Shown: in pieces, positions 11,650 through 24,807 of the stretch
Layout: every line of letters starts with the position of its first letter
How positions within the stretch are numbered: position 1 is the first letter of the stretch
Source: Straminergon stramineum
Lineage: Eukaryota; Streptophyta; Bryopsida; Hypnales; Calliergonaceae
Direction: 5' to 3'
Assembly: GCA_963920665.1 (NCBI GenBank)
Contig: OY987263.1
Span: 28,756,547-28,820,546 of the forward strand
DNA: 64,000 bases
The notes under the pieces: model-generated
Told to the model about the DNA's origin: nothing
Database searches by the model: none
What the model saw: the letters and a program-made list of their open reading frames with translations, nothing else
Position numbers and translations under genes: made by a program

Positions 11650-14370
11650 AAATGTATTTTGATGAAAAAAGGACTTGGAACCCTAAATCTCTCCTCTAAA
11701 TCTATTACTCTAAAAAAAACACTAGCACCTACTTCTATAAACTTTAAAAAATCTAGGATGGACAACACATCTACTAATTGTCATTACCGATAGTACTCAA
11801 GGAATAGTACATATTCCATTCATCACAAAATTGCACAAAGAGTCCAAACTCCTAAACAATTTATATTCTAAACAACATCAACAATATCGTCATCAAACAT
11901 GAAACCTATATTCTCTATCACAAAAGAAAACTTAATAACAACCAAACGCTTCCCACAAATTCCCTTCCTTTTTCAATCCTAATATCAACATTTTCATCAA
12001 TGTCCATTGTAAGAAATCCACATTTTATGTGACAGACTCATACTGTGGTATGTATGTTTTTTTGGATGTCATTTGTTTTAGCATGGATGTCCAAAAAATG
12101 CATTATAATGGATAGGCTAAAAAATATAGAAAATTATAGAAAACATGGTATGATTTTAAGCAAATTTTTGAGGACTCATCACAGAAACATGATATGAGGA
12201 AGTCATGAGAGGTTGCCACGTGGTTGCCACCTTGCTTCTACATTAGCACAGACGAAGTGGGTAGTGCTTGTAGTCTAGATTTTTGCTTTCTCACAAAACA
12301 CCCAGGACTAAGTATAGGGGTTCAAATCTAGGGAATAATCGAATAGTCTAATGTTATTGTAACTAAAGTCACATGTAATTCAAAATAGGATGGAAATTTG
12401 TATATTATTCATCTAAATTTAAGCATTCATTCATCCACACTCTTATATCCCAAGTGAAATTTGTTTGACCAGTCCTTTACCCATGCACAGGACTCATGAA
12501 TGCAGTCCCAGTCCTTTCTAGTGTGGGGCTCGAATTTAAGAACAATTTGTCAAGGTTGATCCACAATTCGTCGACATGCATGCTCTAGAACCTAATACAT
12601 GACATATATTAATTATATTTATCTTTATTTATATATATCCTGCCAATTTCCATACACATTCCTTAATTATTGGTGATATTTATTTCCAAAACAATTTGTC
12701 ACAGTCACTAACTACATCTCTATTTGGAATGCCTAATAGTCTGTCGAAATCCTCCAACAAATTGTTTCTATTCTAAATGCAGGGAATGATTGTGTATATG
12801 TAAGCTCCTTTAATTCGTTCATTGCACAGTTACACACAATGAGTTATCCTCAATAACTCTTAGATTTCATATACATCTAATGTTTGGTTAACCCTTAATA
12901 AACAAAATTCCTCACTGTTTTGCACATATATAACAAATGGTCTATCCGCAAGAGGACCTAACTTCAACCATAAGCATTTTTTTAATGATTTAGGATTCCA
13001 TTAATATGTTTTCAAACTCTTACAGTTGTTAACATTGTCTAATTAAGTTGTTCCAAACCTAATACTGGCAATATTCCAAACAAATCTAAATTTAGTAATT
13101 ACTTAACCATTTGTCTACAAATCAGCAAACACACCTGTCTCATCACACTCACTTACTTTACCAGCCCACAAGTTCCAAATAACAACTTGTCTAATTAATT
13201 TCACCAAAGATCCCTAAACAAACGTTGACATATCCAATCAATTAACAACTAAATTTTAATTAAACAAATAGCTAGGAATTACTCCTTGAATTGAATGTAC
13301 AGTCTTGAATTCATATTCCCCAACGATTTGTTCCATCGTCTGATTTTTCACTCGTAGGCAAATCTCCATTTCTTCTTCCATCACCAGCATATCCACTTGT
13401 CTCCAGTAGTCCACAATACCATTCACTCGTAGACAATTGGTTTACAAATTATGAGTTGATGAGACCCAATCACTGGGATCATAAATTTTCTACTACAACA
13501 ACTTGTCTAATTACTTTTCAACATAATATAAACCAGGCCTTAAAATTATAAGCATTTACAGTCTTGCTGTTTGTTGACTAAACAATAATTTCCATCACAA
13601 ATTGTAATTTAAAACAACAACATACAATTGGTAACACAATTAATTCACAACCATCCATACAACAATCACGACTTTAATAAACAAATTGTCAAACCACAAA
13701 CGCACATACATAATCCAATCACTAGATTTCCCATTCATACCATTCAAAATTGACAATTTGACAAAACTAACAACTTGTTAATATTGATTATATTCATATA
13801 AAGCAAAAATTCATGTACACAGGAAAAATAGACAACTTGACAACCGAGAAGACCGAGAGAGACTGAGAGCCTCAAAATACAAATTGTCAGGCTAAATTCC
13901 CCAAAAGGAAAATAACTTCCTCTAACTAAATCTAACTACCTGCGGTACTTCAAGTGATTCAGCTTAACGATTAGTTCCAAAAAGTACAAAAAAGAAGTAA
14001 GGTAACTATTCATCTGTTTTGACTACTCATTTGTGGAATCAGAAGAAATTCCAGTATACTTTTACTATCAGAAGACGAATAGTTAGAAAAAGAAAAATTA
14101 ACAAATGACTACAGTGCTATGTTAGCAAATTTTTCATCCAAGCCTTTGCTAATGTCATCAATGTGTTGTGCCTTAGGTCATGTCAATTCGGATGTTTGTT
14201 GTGTTGCACATGTTTTTTCTATTGTCAACATTGATATGAAGTTAATTTTTTGGAACGTCATATAGCATCTTCTATGTGTTATGGCACGTTTGTAGAGACA
14301 TGAAAACATCACAAATGATATCTTCTAGAATAAGCCTAATGTGCATGTCTCATTTTTTGAAATGTCAACT
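11650..14370. other. Intergenic DNA with a recurring ACAA-N-TTGTC motif
   Basis: No gene. Between about 12,680 and 13,900 the near-palindromic word ACAAxTTGTC or close variants (ACAATTTGTC, ACAACTTGTC, ACAAATTGTC) appears roughly every 60-90 bp, for example near 12,690, 13,185, 13,500, 13,686 and 13,883. Similar words occur at 1-160. It may be an eroded tandem repeat or base-composition effect. Confidence 0.35.
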
Positions 14371-14374
14371 TGGA

Positions 14375-14510
14375 AATATGTCATACACAATACACTATAT
14401 AGAATAGGCCATTTGCAATACACCATATACAATATGCCATACATTGTATACAACACATTGAACACCACACATTGTACATCATATACAATATTCCATGTAC
14501 AATATTTGGC
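14375..14510. repeat. Degenerate short tandem repeat (ACAATATRCCATA-like)
   Basis: Units of about 13-26 bp resembling CACAATACACTATA, GCAATACACCATATACAATATGCCATACATTG and ACATTGTACATCATATAC follow one another. The open frames seen here on both strands are a consequence of the repeat. Confidence 0.65.
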
Positions 14511-14684
14511 AAGTATGTCACATGGCTAAAAAAGTCTCTTTTTGAGAGAATGTTGACATGGAAAGATAAGGTATATATACAAGGGGTGTGGTAGGAGGAA
14601 GACAAAACATATGGGATATGTTAAACATTGGAATTTTATTACAAGTTGAATTTCATACATGAGCATCCTAATGAACACTGCGTT

Positions 14685-14850
14685 GTCTTAGTTGATGTAT
14701 CAAAAAACATCTGGATGTCTAAGATAATGTCACAAAAAAATCTAGACATTTATGTTGACATCTCAGTTGATGTTACAAAAAACATTTGGATGTTTTTGTT
14801 GACGTTGTAGTTGATATTACAAATGACATCAAAAAAATAGTATTAGAACT
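14685..14850. repeat. Degenerate tandem repeat with GTTGATGT-TACAAAAAACAT units
   Basis: The segment AGTTGATGTxxCAAAAAACATxTGGATGT is repeated about three times (from about 14,690, 14,762 and 14,810) with drift. It ends against the TIR-family copy that starts near 14,862. Confidence 0.55.
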
Positions 14851-14861
14851 CTCAGTTGATG

Positions 14862-15420
14862 TTTAATCTCTAAAGGACCAACATGCGTCTTTTGGCTACA
14901 TAGCAATTTTAGGCAAGTACTTGTGACTGAAGATTTCCATATTTTTGGCCCAAATTTTAATAGAAGGTGGGGACAAGGGATATCTTTCATATGCACTAAA
15001 TTTCATGACATTTGAAAATATGAGTAAAAAGTTATGGCCTAATATGTTATTTTTTTTTTGTAAATGGGTAGTTTGGGCAAATTAGAAAAAATCACATTTT
15101 TCTAAAACAAAAATTTGAAATTGGTTATCTAGAGTTACATATGTGTGGAAAGCTTTGAATCATTCCATTTTGATCAATGAGTCAAAAGTTATGAGGAGTT
15201 TTAGTTTGTGGGGAGTTATGGATTTTCTACTCTAAAATAAACTTTAAAGTCCTTTTATCTTATTCAATTTTCAATATATTTTGAAAAAACTAAAATCATA
15301 GGATGTAGATTATTAATTACAACATGAACATCAAATTAGACATTATTGCACTTGGCCAAGTGCAATGACCGTATGTACTACTATTCACTAAAACAGTGTT
15401 TTCAAAAAAATTAAACCCCC
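14862..15420. repeat. Copy of the 0.95-kb TIR repeat family, left part
   Basis: It begins TTTAATCTCTAAAGGACCA, a variant of the terminal sequence TTAACCCCTAAAGGACCA seen at 52,205. It then matches 34,283-34,740 over several blocks, including GGAAAGCTTTGAATCATT, ATGAGGAGTTTTAGTTTG and AATCATAGGATGTA. The right end is not recognisable. Confidence 0.7.
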
Positions 15421-15863
15421 CCATGCCTTTTTTTTCAAACAAGTATCCCTTGTTCTTTTGTGTTCTACTTCAATTATACATGAAATTTTTAGATAGAGAT
15501 GCATTTTTGAATACTTTTGAGTACAACAAGTAGGAATTTGTGTTTCATTCATTTTCATTATTTTTGTTATTCCTTTATTCTAGTCACCAACCACTACATA
15601 ATGTAATTTCATCAATATTACACTCTTTTAATGCCAACATCACTTGAAAAGCGAAAATCACTATAGCCATTAAAAAGTTTATTTAGAAAATCGAAATGAA
15701 TTTGAAGGATAATCCACAACCTTCTCATTTCTTATATACAATCCACACAACACAAGAAAAAACCACTCGAATGTCTCCAAACACTTTGCCTACAAAATAA
15801 GAACTTCTGTACTTCTACACATCGTATACTACTATCACATGTACTACTATTAATATTTAAGGA

Positions 15864-18800
15864 CTACAATGTTGCATCTGGTGTTCCCAACACCTGTGCG
15901 GATGATTGTGTCAAGTCTTCTACTTCCCCTTCACCAACTACCTTTGTTTCTTCAACTACACTTGGTCCACCTCTAGGACTGATTGGGGGTGGAGAGGCAT
16001 ATTCCAATGCCTTGTCCACCATCACACTCACAATGGGTGTTGACACCCCCTCTGAAAAAGACGGTGATTCAGTAGATTCTTCCAAAATAGAAAAAGCTCG
16101 ATGAAAAACGTAATGTCCTTCATTTCCTGTCCGAACAAATTTTATGTTCTCCCTATTGTAAAAATATCCACCTTCACCCGGAGTCAAGCTTATAGAGTCT
16201 AGAGATGTGAAAGCTGACAATGCCGACATGGGTTCTGCTATAGCCTGTGTACCTTCAAGTTCTCCCACATGAACTTCAACATTTGTTGTGGCTGCCGATA
16301 TATCTTCAAGCTCTCCCACATGAACTTGAACATCTGCTACTACTGCAGGTATATCTTCAAGCTCTCCCACATGAACTTCAGAATCTGCTGTTGCTGCTGG
16401 TATATCTTCAAGCTCTCCCACATGAACTTTAGAATCTGCTGTTGTTGTTGGTATATCTTCAAACTCTTCCACATGAACTTCAACATTTATTGCTGCTGCT
16501 GGTAGATCTTGAAGCTCTCCTACATGAACTTCAACATTTGTTGTTGCTACTGGTATATCTTCAAGCTCTCCCACATGAACTTCAAAATCTGCTGCTACTG
16601 CATTCTCCACATCATTCTTTAGTAATGTTGGAGAATAATTTGGGTCTTCTTCCATTTCCTCCAAGTCTTCTTGGTCTATGTGGGCATCACTTTCTGCATT
16701 AGTGTCAGCAAATCCCAAACTTAAGCCACCACTACGTAAATCATCAGAGTTTGTCTGCTCAGAGTCACTATCACCTCCGCTTGATGATGAAGCTCCAGAA
16801 TCAATTGCAATCTCTTTCCCCTTCCGCTTCTCCCTTTCTATCCCTTCAACTATGTCTTCTACATTTGAGGAATCGCTTGATGATCGCATTACCCTCTCAA
16901 ACCTACCACGTGGTATGCTCATTCCCGCTTCAAAAGGATCATAATTAGGCGATCTTTCTCCTGTACTCAACAATTGCGAGGATCTCCGTTCAGCTGATGT
17001 GTTGACGCTATTCACCATCACCATTTTATCTCCATATATCAACTGTAATGTATTGTATACAAATTGTGTGCGCGTTGTTCCGCCTTTCATGATGATAACT
17101 TCGTTACCCACAAACCCATTCTCTAAAATCCCGGGAATTGCCATTGTAATGCCTAATGTCACCAACCCCCAATTCCTAGGAAGATACATTTGCACCATCC
17201 TCTTCAACTCCATTGGTGTCCTCTCTACCTTGTCCTCAGCTCATGGCATCACTTCTGTGCTCCAAGTGTCTTGAAATACTACATCCAATTCCTCCGTGCT
17301 TTGAGGAAGGTTCTCCATAGGCCCACATTCTGTCGGATATTGCATGATGATGGTGATGTCTCCAACTGCCTGCACTACACGCTGGAGTTGTTCACCATGG
17401 TGTAGATCATGAACATATGATGAAATGGTTTCTCTTTTAAATATCCACGAACCTTGCAAGTAGTGACAACTCTCGGGCATGGCCATCCTTGATTGCATTG
17501 CTTCATCAAAATATACACCTGGTGGAAATAGGAAAATAGTGGTCTTCCTGAAAATCGAAGACATCCAATTTTGAATTTGATGCATCACCTTGCTATAGTC
17601 TTCGCTTGACCACTCCTCATCTACCTCTTTTGAACCTCCACATCTGTAATCGAAAATCCATAAACAAGGTTTTCCTAGTTCCATGTAATCATCCTCGAAG
17701 AATCCTCCTCTACACCTCACGTACACTGATTTTTCTCTCTCTTGTTGTTGTCCTATCAAGAGAGAGACTTGCCAATCCCATCGAGCATTACTCACATCCT
17801 CAACATCCCGATCATAGCCAATATAACCTCTACGACTTGCTTTGATATCTGTAAAGTGTTGCCTTACAAATGCTGGGATTAAATGATCAATACTACTTAG
17901 TGAATGAACCGTCTTCATAGTTGGAGAACACCACAAAGTCTTGGAATCGGTATCCAATGTCTTCCCCATCAAAGTGAATTGTCTTCCTCCCTTAAATCCA
18001 TACTTGCTTACATCTATTGCCAAAAATTCATCCATAGAGAATGGATTTTCATCTTATGCTTGCACCATCAAATAACGAATTTGATTCCTCACTGCATTTT
18101 TTCGTTGTATACGATCCACCACATACACTACAGTACCTTTCAGGGGATTTGGAGATGTTGCATTATTGAAATAATATTCTTGTGAAGGTCGACTCCCATC
18201 AACCACATCCTTTGCTGCCATTCGTTTTACCACACGTACATAGGTCTCCTTGGACACTCTATTCAAAGGTCTCAACCACGTCTTCTCCATCCTCTTCCTC
18301 TTGGGATTCCCATCCACTGTGACATCCAAATTCCGCTCTCTTGCCATTTTCTTCCACTTGTCCTCTACTTTCTTGTTGAAGAACAACTTCCTTTCTTCAT
18401 AATCTCTACACACCTGCAATATTGCCTCGTACGACTCTTCGTCTTCATTCCATGCATGCCTTGTGTAGTCGATCATTTTTTTGGACAACTCCCCCAACGA
18501 CATACATTGCGGTAAATCTTGACTCAAGTGCAATGCATTAGCTGCCATTGTTAACGCTTTCGCTCGATATGCATCATCAACTCGTGCAGCAGCACTAGGA
18601 CTTCCACATGCCTTCCAAATGTCACGCAGCTTGATTAAATTTTCATAGTACGTGCTGTAAAATGTCCAGTCAAACTCCCTCGCGTTTATTCTAACAGATG
18701 CTTCTATGTAGAACTATGGATTGTTGTACACCACAAACTTAGTTGTCCGCCTTGCAAATCGCAGTAGGTGCTCCTCCTCAGAGATATTACCCTCCTGGTA

Positions 18801-20536
18801 AGTGCGTTGGGCTTGTTTACAAGCACCTACTATATGCTGCCCATCCACCGGCTCCCAAACAATATTATTTTCCAACCATTGGGTTTGCACTGTAGTCCTC
18901 GGAATAGATGGATCTGCCTGACAATGTGTCAAAAATGCAATGTCGAATTCACGAGCAGCACCTTCATGACTGAAAGGAACCTCTACGACCTCTCTCTCTC
19001 CTTCATCGTTGGTACTCTCATAATGATATGCAATTGGACGAAGTGTAATTGCACTCAGTCCTTTAGCTTCAAAACCTCTCAGACGCTCATGCATCTCTAT
19101 CACTCGCCATTCCATAAGCATCCTGTGGTTTGTCTCTGCATTCAATACGTTGCGAATACTATCAATGTTTGCATTAAAAGTTGTACCTTGCCCCCATATA
19201 TATCCCGCCTTGAATTCAAGCTTTGTCGGAAAAACCACTGGTGGTTTTGCTCCACTTCGTAATGCTCCACTTGTACGTGCTTGCTCAAATTCTTCCTCCG
19301 TAGAATCATCATCATCATCCACTCCATGACCCCCATCATTGCCTTGAAGAGGAGGTCCACGTGTTGCTGCTCTTTGACGATGTCTCTGAACTACACTACG
19401 AGTGCGTATGCTCTGCTCCTCTTCAACCCTTTCTTCCATTGTACGAAACCTTCGTTCTTCTTCTGGAATATTCTCCAATCTAGAACGATGTTGGATTACA
19501 CCTCGACCCCGTCCTCTTCTAGCACCTCGTCCTCTAGCAACACTAGATCTTCTAGCATTCGTATTAGGCATTATACCTGCAGTCCTATTTGTTTGTCTTC
19601 CAGAGCCAACTCTTCTAACTTCTGATCCTGATCCAACTTCTGTGGTTCCCCTTGGAGCTCCAACATTACTATCATTTATAATTCTTGGGCCACTTTGTTG
19701 TTCATTGTATACATGCACTTCAATAGTATTTTGTTTTGGTTCCATAGATTCTTCTCTAAGTTCCTCGTCCGCTGATGGTGGAATAATCGATGCATTGCCT
19801 TGTGATAATACCTCCTTTGGCCTTACGGTTTCATTCTCCCTCAAAGGCTCAACTACTGCACCTACTTCTGTTGATACCAGACGCTGACGATGGGTTCTTT
19901 GTCTTTCAGAAACCCCCCTTCATCTGAATGATGTGCACTTTGTTCTTCGATAGCAGCACGCTTTCTATTTCGTTCAGCCATTGGAACCCAATTGCCTTTC
20001 AAAGGAGTTGCACAAAGTCGATATAAATCATCCGTATCCTTTGGTTCCCTAGGGGGAGGACGCTCATGAGCAGCAATTGGATCAATCATTCGAATCTCCT
20101 CATAACTTCGAATCTCCAAATACCGTCGACGTGCTTCAAATAATTGCTCAGGGGTAGAGCTCTTGAATTTTGTAACAGATTCTTCTCTTGGAACCTTCAA
20201 TTGATCATCCATACTCTTCCAGAATTTCACCAATGTCTTCAATCCATGAATAGGAGATAGAATAAGAACAAGCTCTGGCGGAATAGGTGCCATCATGAGT
20301 TGCTTCCTGAGTTTGTACTTTTCAAATACTGAATCAATGTTGGTTACTGCCACTGTGAGTCTATTATTAGCAGTGCTTGCGAGGCTCTCAATGACTCCAA
20401 ATGAGGTTCCTAGAGCACTCCAATATCGCCCTACTTCAATTGGAAAGTTAGTGATCCATAAAGATGGCTTCTCTGTACCACTTGCTACTATCCACCATCC
20501 ATGCTCCAACCACTTTGCATGCACCTTAGGTGCCAT
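15864..20536 (-). pseudogene. Gene 1: ParB-like / degenerate methyltransferase-like mobile gene, broken
   Basis: Reading starts at ATG 20536 and ends at TAG/TTA-rich sequence near 15864. It shifts frame once within about 19,865-19,920 (a run of six C lies there), then stays in a single frame through TAG 18,716-18,714, TAA 18,056-18,054 and TGA 17,243-17,241. Protein continues across each stop, for example FYIEASVRIN directly after the TAG. In order I see an N-terminal domain, an Arg/Gly-rich low-complexity region, a block with PVDGQHIVGA at about 18,851 that resembles the ParB/Srx Gly-x-His loop, a helical region, IFDYR at about 17,650, GLVTLGITMAIPGILENG at about 17,168, an acidic tail and a 17-residue tandem repeat. 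The last two motifs could be motif IV and motif I of a permuted methyltransferase, without a catalytic D/N-PP-Y/W. Segment order and several blocks match gene 2. Function is inference; no family is firmly recognised. Confidence 0.6.
16250..16606 (-). repeat. 51-bp coding tandem repeat, 7 copies (17-residue VHVGELEDIP unit)
   Basis: The word CCCACATGAACTT or a close variant recurs every 51 bp from 16,264 to 16,570. On the minus strand it encodes VHVGELEDIPAATADSE-type units of 17 residues, seven times, inside the acidic C-terminal part of gene 1. The unit length is a multiple of three, so copy-number change keeps frame. The opposite-strand open frames here are shadows of the repeat. Confidence 0.9.
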
Positions 20537-20539
20537 GAT

Positions 20540-23500
20540 CTTCTACACATGAAATTAAAGATGACATTAGATATTCAAATGATTATTTGAATATTTAAAA
20601 CAACACAAAAGAATCTACAAAACTATTTGGGTAATTTGTAGTGCTATGTGTGTGAATTTCAACTTCTAACATACAAAATCAAATGTCCAAATACTTGGTT
20701 TTCCTATTATTCAAGGCTTACAAGTGAAGTGTTTAGAAATTGTATGGACATGATGCCGGAACTTTTAGACAAAACTTGTATATAAAAATAAATCCAAAAA
20801 TTCAATACTAACTAACATGAAGTCCATGATGACCTTTGAAGTAGAAAAATAACAACATTAAATGTACATGACGTCATATTCTTTACCCAGAAAAAGAAAG
20901 CATCGAAAGTACTATTGTTCAAATAGTGCAAAGACATTCTCCTCTTTCCCACACGAACAAAATACATCTCCAAACTTTCAACATGAATGTGGATTGCATT
21001 AAAGTATATGATGACCTTTCACTTCAAGAAATCAATCTGTGTTGGTGCACCTTACACTCCACTAATAAAGCATCTCCCTCGGAAATAACACGGTAATATA
21101 CATGCTTCCGTTCCTCAACTTAAAGTACCAATAGCACTCTCATCTATTACCTACTCATTCATTTCAAAGTAGTCTACATTCACAATAACACATTTAATAG
21201 GGCAATTCTTTTTTAGTACTTGTAGGTATTTTTTGTAGTTCCCATTTTTATAGACAATTATCATGAAATAATACACATTTACATATAAAATATACTTCAT
21301 ATTGTGTTCTACTAAGAAATAAAACAATTACACTATAATAGCACATTCTACAATTATGCAATTCTTTCCAATAATACTTAACATTGCCCATGAATTTTCA
21401 TAATGAAATACATTTAACTATGAAAAAAGAATTCTTTCGAAGTTGGCATACAAATAAATTTATATCTATGCATCTTCTATTTTGTCACAGAAAATTCTAT
21501 TCAAGTAGTACCTACTTCTGCATATGCATCAATTCTTAATTGAAAATTAATTATATGTTTGTATAAGAATTCACTAATATCTGGATGCAATCTTAAAGTT
21601 CAAAAATGAAGTCATGACATTTTGTATAACCCCAATCAAAGGGCCCTACTAGTATACATTGAACTCAAACTTTGATCAATACAATTTCATCTTCAAAATG
21701 GACACTTTAGAAAATGATTTTGTTCAAGTACCGTATGCACGAGTTCTAATTGCTTTGGAAACGGTCAATTACCACAGCACATGCAAAATCTCATTGATGC
21801 CTCTCTATGATTCCTTGCTTGACCTTGTTTACACTTTTTCCACAAAGAAAACAAATAGCCTCGTTTAATACAAGCATCTCCATCATTACTTCCCATGTAA
21901 GCAATGAATTCAATAAGCAAAGCAAATCTTGTACAAAGTCCCAGAACTTTTCTACTATACAATTACCTCCAAAGAATACCCATATCTCTGATTTCCACAA
22001 CATCAAAAACAAATTTTCTATATGATAATAATAGCCCACATACTTCTTACATGTGAGTGGAAATTTGAAGTATGTAAATGGAAAGTAAGTGAGGAAAAAA
22101 TACAATTCTAAGTACTAAGTCACCCAACAAAATTACAATGAATGTCAAGTCTACCTACTACAACTTTTTAATAAAGCCAATGATACAGGAGTATGGACCA
22201 TGGACAACTTACAAAAATTGGCTTCGTTTTTTTGCAACAAATTGAATGACTACCAATGCACAAAATATTCGAAGTATACAAACACCATGTGTCCATGTAC
22301 GCAACTAATTTCCAAAAAAATGTTCTAGTTTCAAAAATTGGATTTACTTTGCTAAACCACCAACCTACACAATTCAATGATGAACTCTGAAGTCTTTCCA
22401 TGAGAGATTATTCGTTCACATATGAGGGCACCTCTCTATTAAAATTGAGATATTACTTAAAATTATGTAATTGAAGAAAATATCAAAATTGTCAGTACAA
22501 CCACTTTGACAACACGTACTATATCCATACTTCACGAGTTGAATTCATAGAAGGCGTTTGAAACTTCCACAACAACACTTGTCTATAGAACACAAATGAA
22601 ATTGCCCCCAATAAAACAAGACTAACCATTTTCAATGTAAATCTCGTAAATCCTTATTAAATTTGATCAATACATTAGGTAGTAACTCATGTAAGATTTA
22701 ATTAGAGATAACCATGTTCATTATGTTGATGCTACCACATAAGATTTTCGAAATTGTCAATTTGTCATGCTCTCTATTCTTTTGAAATTAGGAGCAAAGA
22801 ACTCAACTTCAAAGGTTGTTGCAAGCAACAACCACACCCTATTTCCAATCATTCATTTTCCAAAACTGATATGAACCATATTTTACATGTGTGCTACGGT
22901 CCAAAGATACTAAAACTCTGCATCATCCTTGAAGTTATAACGGTTGCAAATCTCCCAAAACTACGTGGGAAATATGTAAGCATGCCGATGAATGCACTAA
23001 CTTGACTTTCAATTTTATCTTATATTTGGGGAAGATACGTTTCAATTTACTTAGGAAATTTTTGTTTTATAATTTATGTTCATAAATGTGGCGTGCATTC
23101 ACAAGACTAGGGTTCATTGACATCGTGTTCTCTTATTCTCTTTAGAAACTGCCACATGCTTTTGTTTGGCTGTACTTTTCGTTTGGTTAGAATATTGGAA
23201 TTAATATGTATGGAGACAGCGTGACATTCATGATTTCCGTCCTCAATCCCCAGCAACGATCACTCCAAATTCCGAACCACTTCGTAGTCACTGCTCTTTT
23301 TATTTCTGAACAGTGTTTTAGTGGAATGAGATAGAAGTTTGCATCCAATTGTTTGAAAGACAAATTGTAGCACATCGATCATAGCACATCGACAAAGAGC
23401 AAGAGCGCTGAATTACAGCAACTATAGCAACTATATCCACTGGGAGAAAGAAGGTATTTGAAACTCCACAATACTTCAGTTGAAACTAGTAGCCTAGGTG

Positions 23501-24240
23501 TGTCCTAGTTTCAAAATCATACTTGCATTACTTCAAAAACAACATAGTACTATGAATTTTTGTCCAAACTTGTTGATTCCGTTCCCTACTGTCTTGTTCA
23601 AGATCCGTAGTCTGTGCAACTCGGTACTAATTTCTAAAGGACATGATCCAAATTATCCAAAACAAGTATCGGAACATCTCATATCCTCATTCAACGCAAC
23701 AGGTATTAGAACATCTCAATCAACGTAGCATCATCGAATACAGAGAACCCCAAATTCATACCCACGGGCGAGGAGACCAACTGAATGAAATTTTTTTTCC
23801 AGTCCTTCCGTGCCTTGATAGCGATTGAGCTGAAGAAGGAGAACTTCAAAATTGAGCGGAAGAAGGATATTTTGAATAGCAGTTGAAGTGAAGAAGGAGA
23901 ACTGACAACGAATTTCAGTTGAAGGACATTTGACAACACAATTTAGCTCTACATTTGACCTCAAACACGACGCATCTGAGCTGAAGAAGGAGTTCTTACA
24001 AATTCTTGAGCGGTTTTGTTAACCACTGTTGCAGACAGATTGGACACCTCAACTCTCAGAACGTCAGAGCCTGGGTAAGCACAGCTCTTCCAACTTCGTT
24101 TTTGATTTCTATGGTATCCTTTCTGCTCCAGCACTGATACGATCACTCTCCTGTGTAGGATATTGAGCACATCAAACAATGAGAAAAACAGGCAGTGATG
24201 GAAAAATGCGTGGAGTGCGTGAGGAGTTAGAAACACAGAA
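20540..24240. other. Intergenic, AT-rich; short degenerate GAAGAAGGAGAA repeats near its end
   Basis: No gene or long repeat is supported between the start of gene 1 and 23.8 kb. At 23,830-24,000 the phrase GAGCTGAAGAAGGAG recurs with variation (about 23,828, 23,856, 23,890, 23,977). Base composition rises in GC toward 24.2 kb. Confidence 0.35.
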
Positions 24241-24559
24241 TGAAACTATTGGAGGGCGGCGCAAGTGGTGAGCAATGTCAAGCGACGGATATTCTGGCTC
24301 CTATTTCAGGTAATAGAACACGTACCTACAATCCAGATGTTGAGTACTCAATGAAGTTTGCAGCTTTCCGATACTAGCGGAACCAATCTAAGGAATGCAC
24401 AGTACCAACCACGACAGCACGACTGTCCACCGCGCAAATTTGCAGAGTGGCAGCTTCGCCGAATCTGCATTGTGGCATCTTCGCCAACCCTGCACTGCGC
24501 AACCTGCGCACACACCAAACCCACATATAGTGAATAGTGTTTCGGAAATAGTTTCAAAG

Positions 24560-24597
24560 GAACAGTGACCCTCCGCGCGCGCGGAGGGTCACTGTTC
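24560..24597. repeat. 38-bp perfect GC-rich palindrome, copy 1
   Basis: GAACAGTGACCCTCCGCGC at 24,560-24,578 is followed immediately by its exact reverse complement to 24,597, with no loop. The centre is alternating GC. Confidence 0.97.
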
Positions 24598-24663
24598 ATA
24601 AAAAATTTTGAATTTCTTAAATTCATCAAAGTTAGATGTTTAGCTTCTCTAGGGAGTTTCTGT

Positions 24664-24701
24664 GAACAGTGACCCTCCGCGCGCACGGAGGGTCATTGTT
24701 T
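24664..24701. repeat. 38-bp palindrome, copy 2 (three mismatched pairs)
   Basis: Same sequence as copy 1 in the left arm. The right arm differs by transitions (CGCAC for CGCGC, CATTGTT for CACTGTT, and T for the final C), so hairpin pairing is weakened at three positions, one of them a G-T pair or mismatch depending on strand. Confidence 0.93.
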
Positions 24702-24751
24702 CTACAAATTCTGAATTTCGTCTGCTCAATGAATGAAATATTATTTCTAGA

Positions 24752-24807
24752 AGCTCTCATGAACAGTGACCCTCCGCGCGCGCGGAGGGTCACTGTTCAT
24801 GAGAGCT
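24752..24807. repeat. 56-bp perfect palindrome, copy 3, including flanking sequence
   Basis: The 38-bp palindrome is here at 24,761-24,798, and symmetry extends nine further bases each side (AGCTCTCAT ... ATGAGAGCT), giving 56 bp of loop-free perfect symmetry centred at 24,779.5. AAGCTCTCATGAACAGTG also resembles the sequence before copy 2. Confidence 0.97.

Noticed and set aside
14341..14605. Tyr/Met-rich small proteins on both strands
   Set aside because: Both arise from the ACAATATRCCATA-like tandem repeat.
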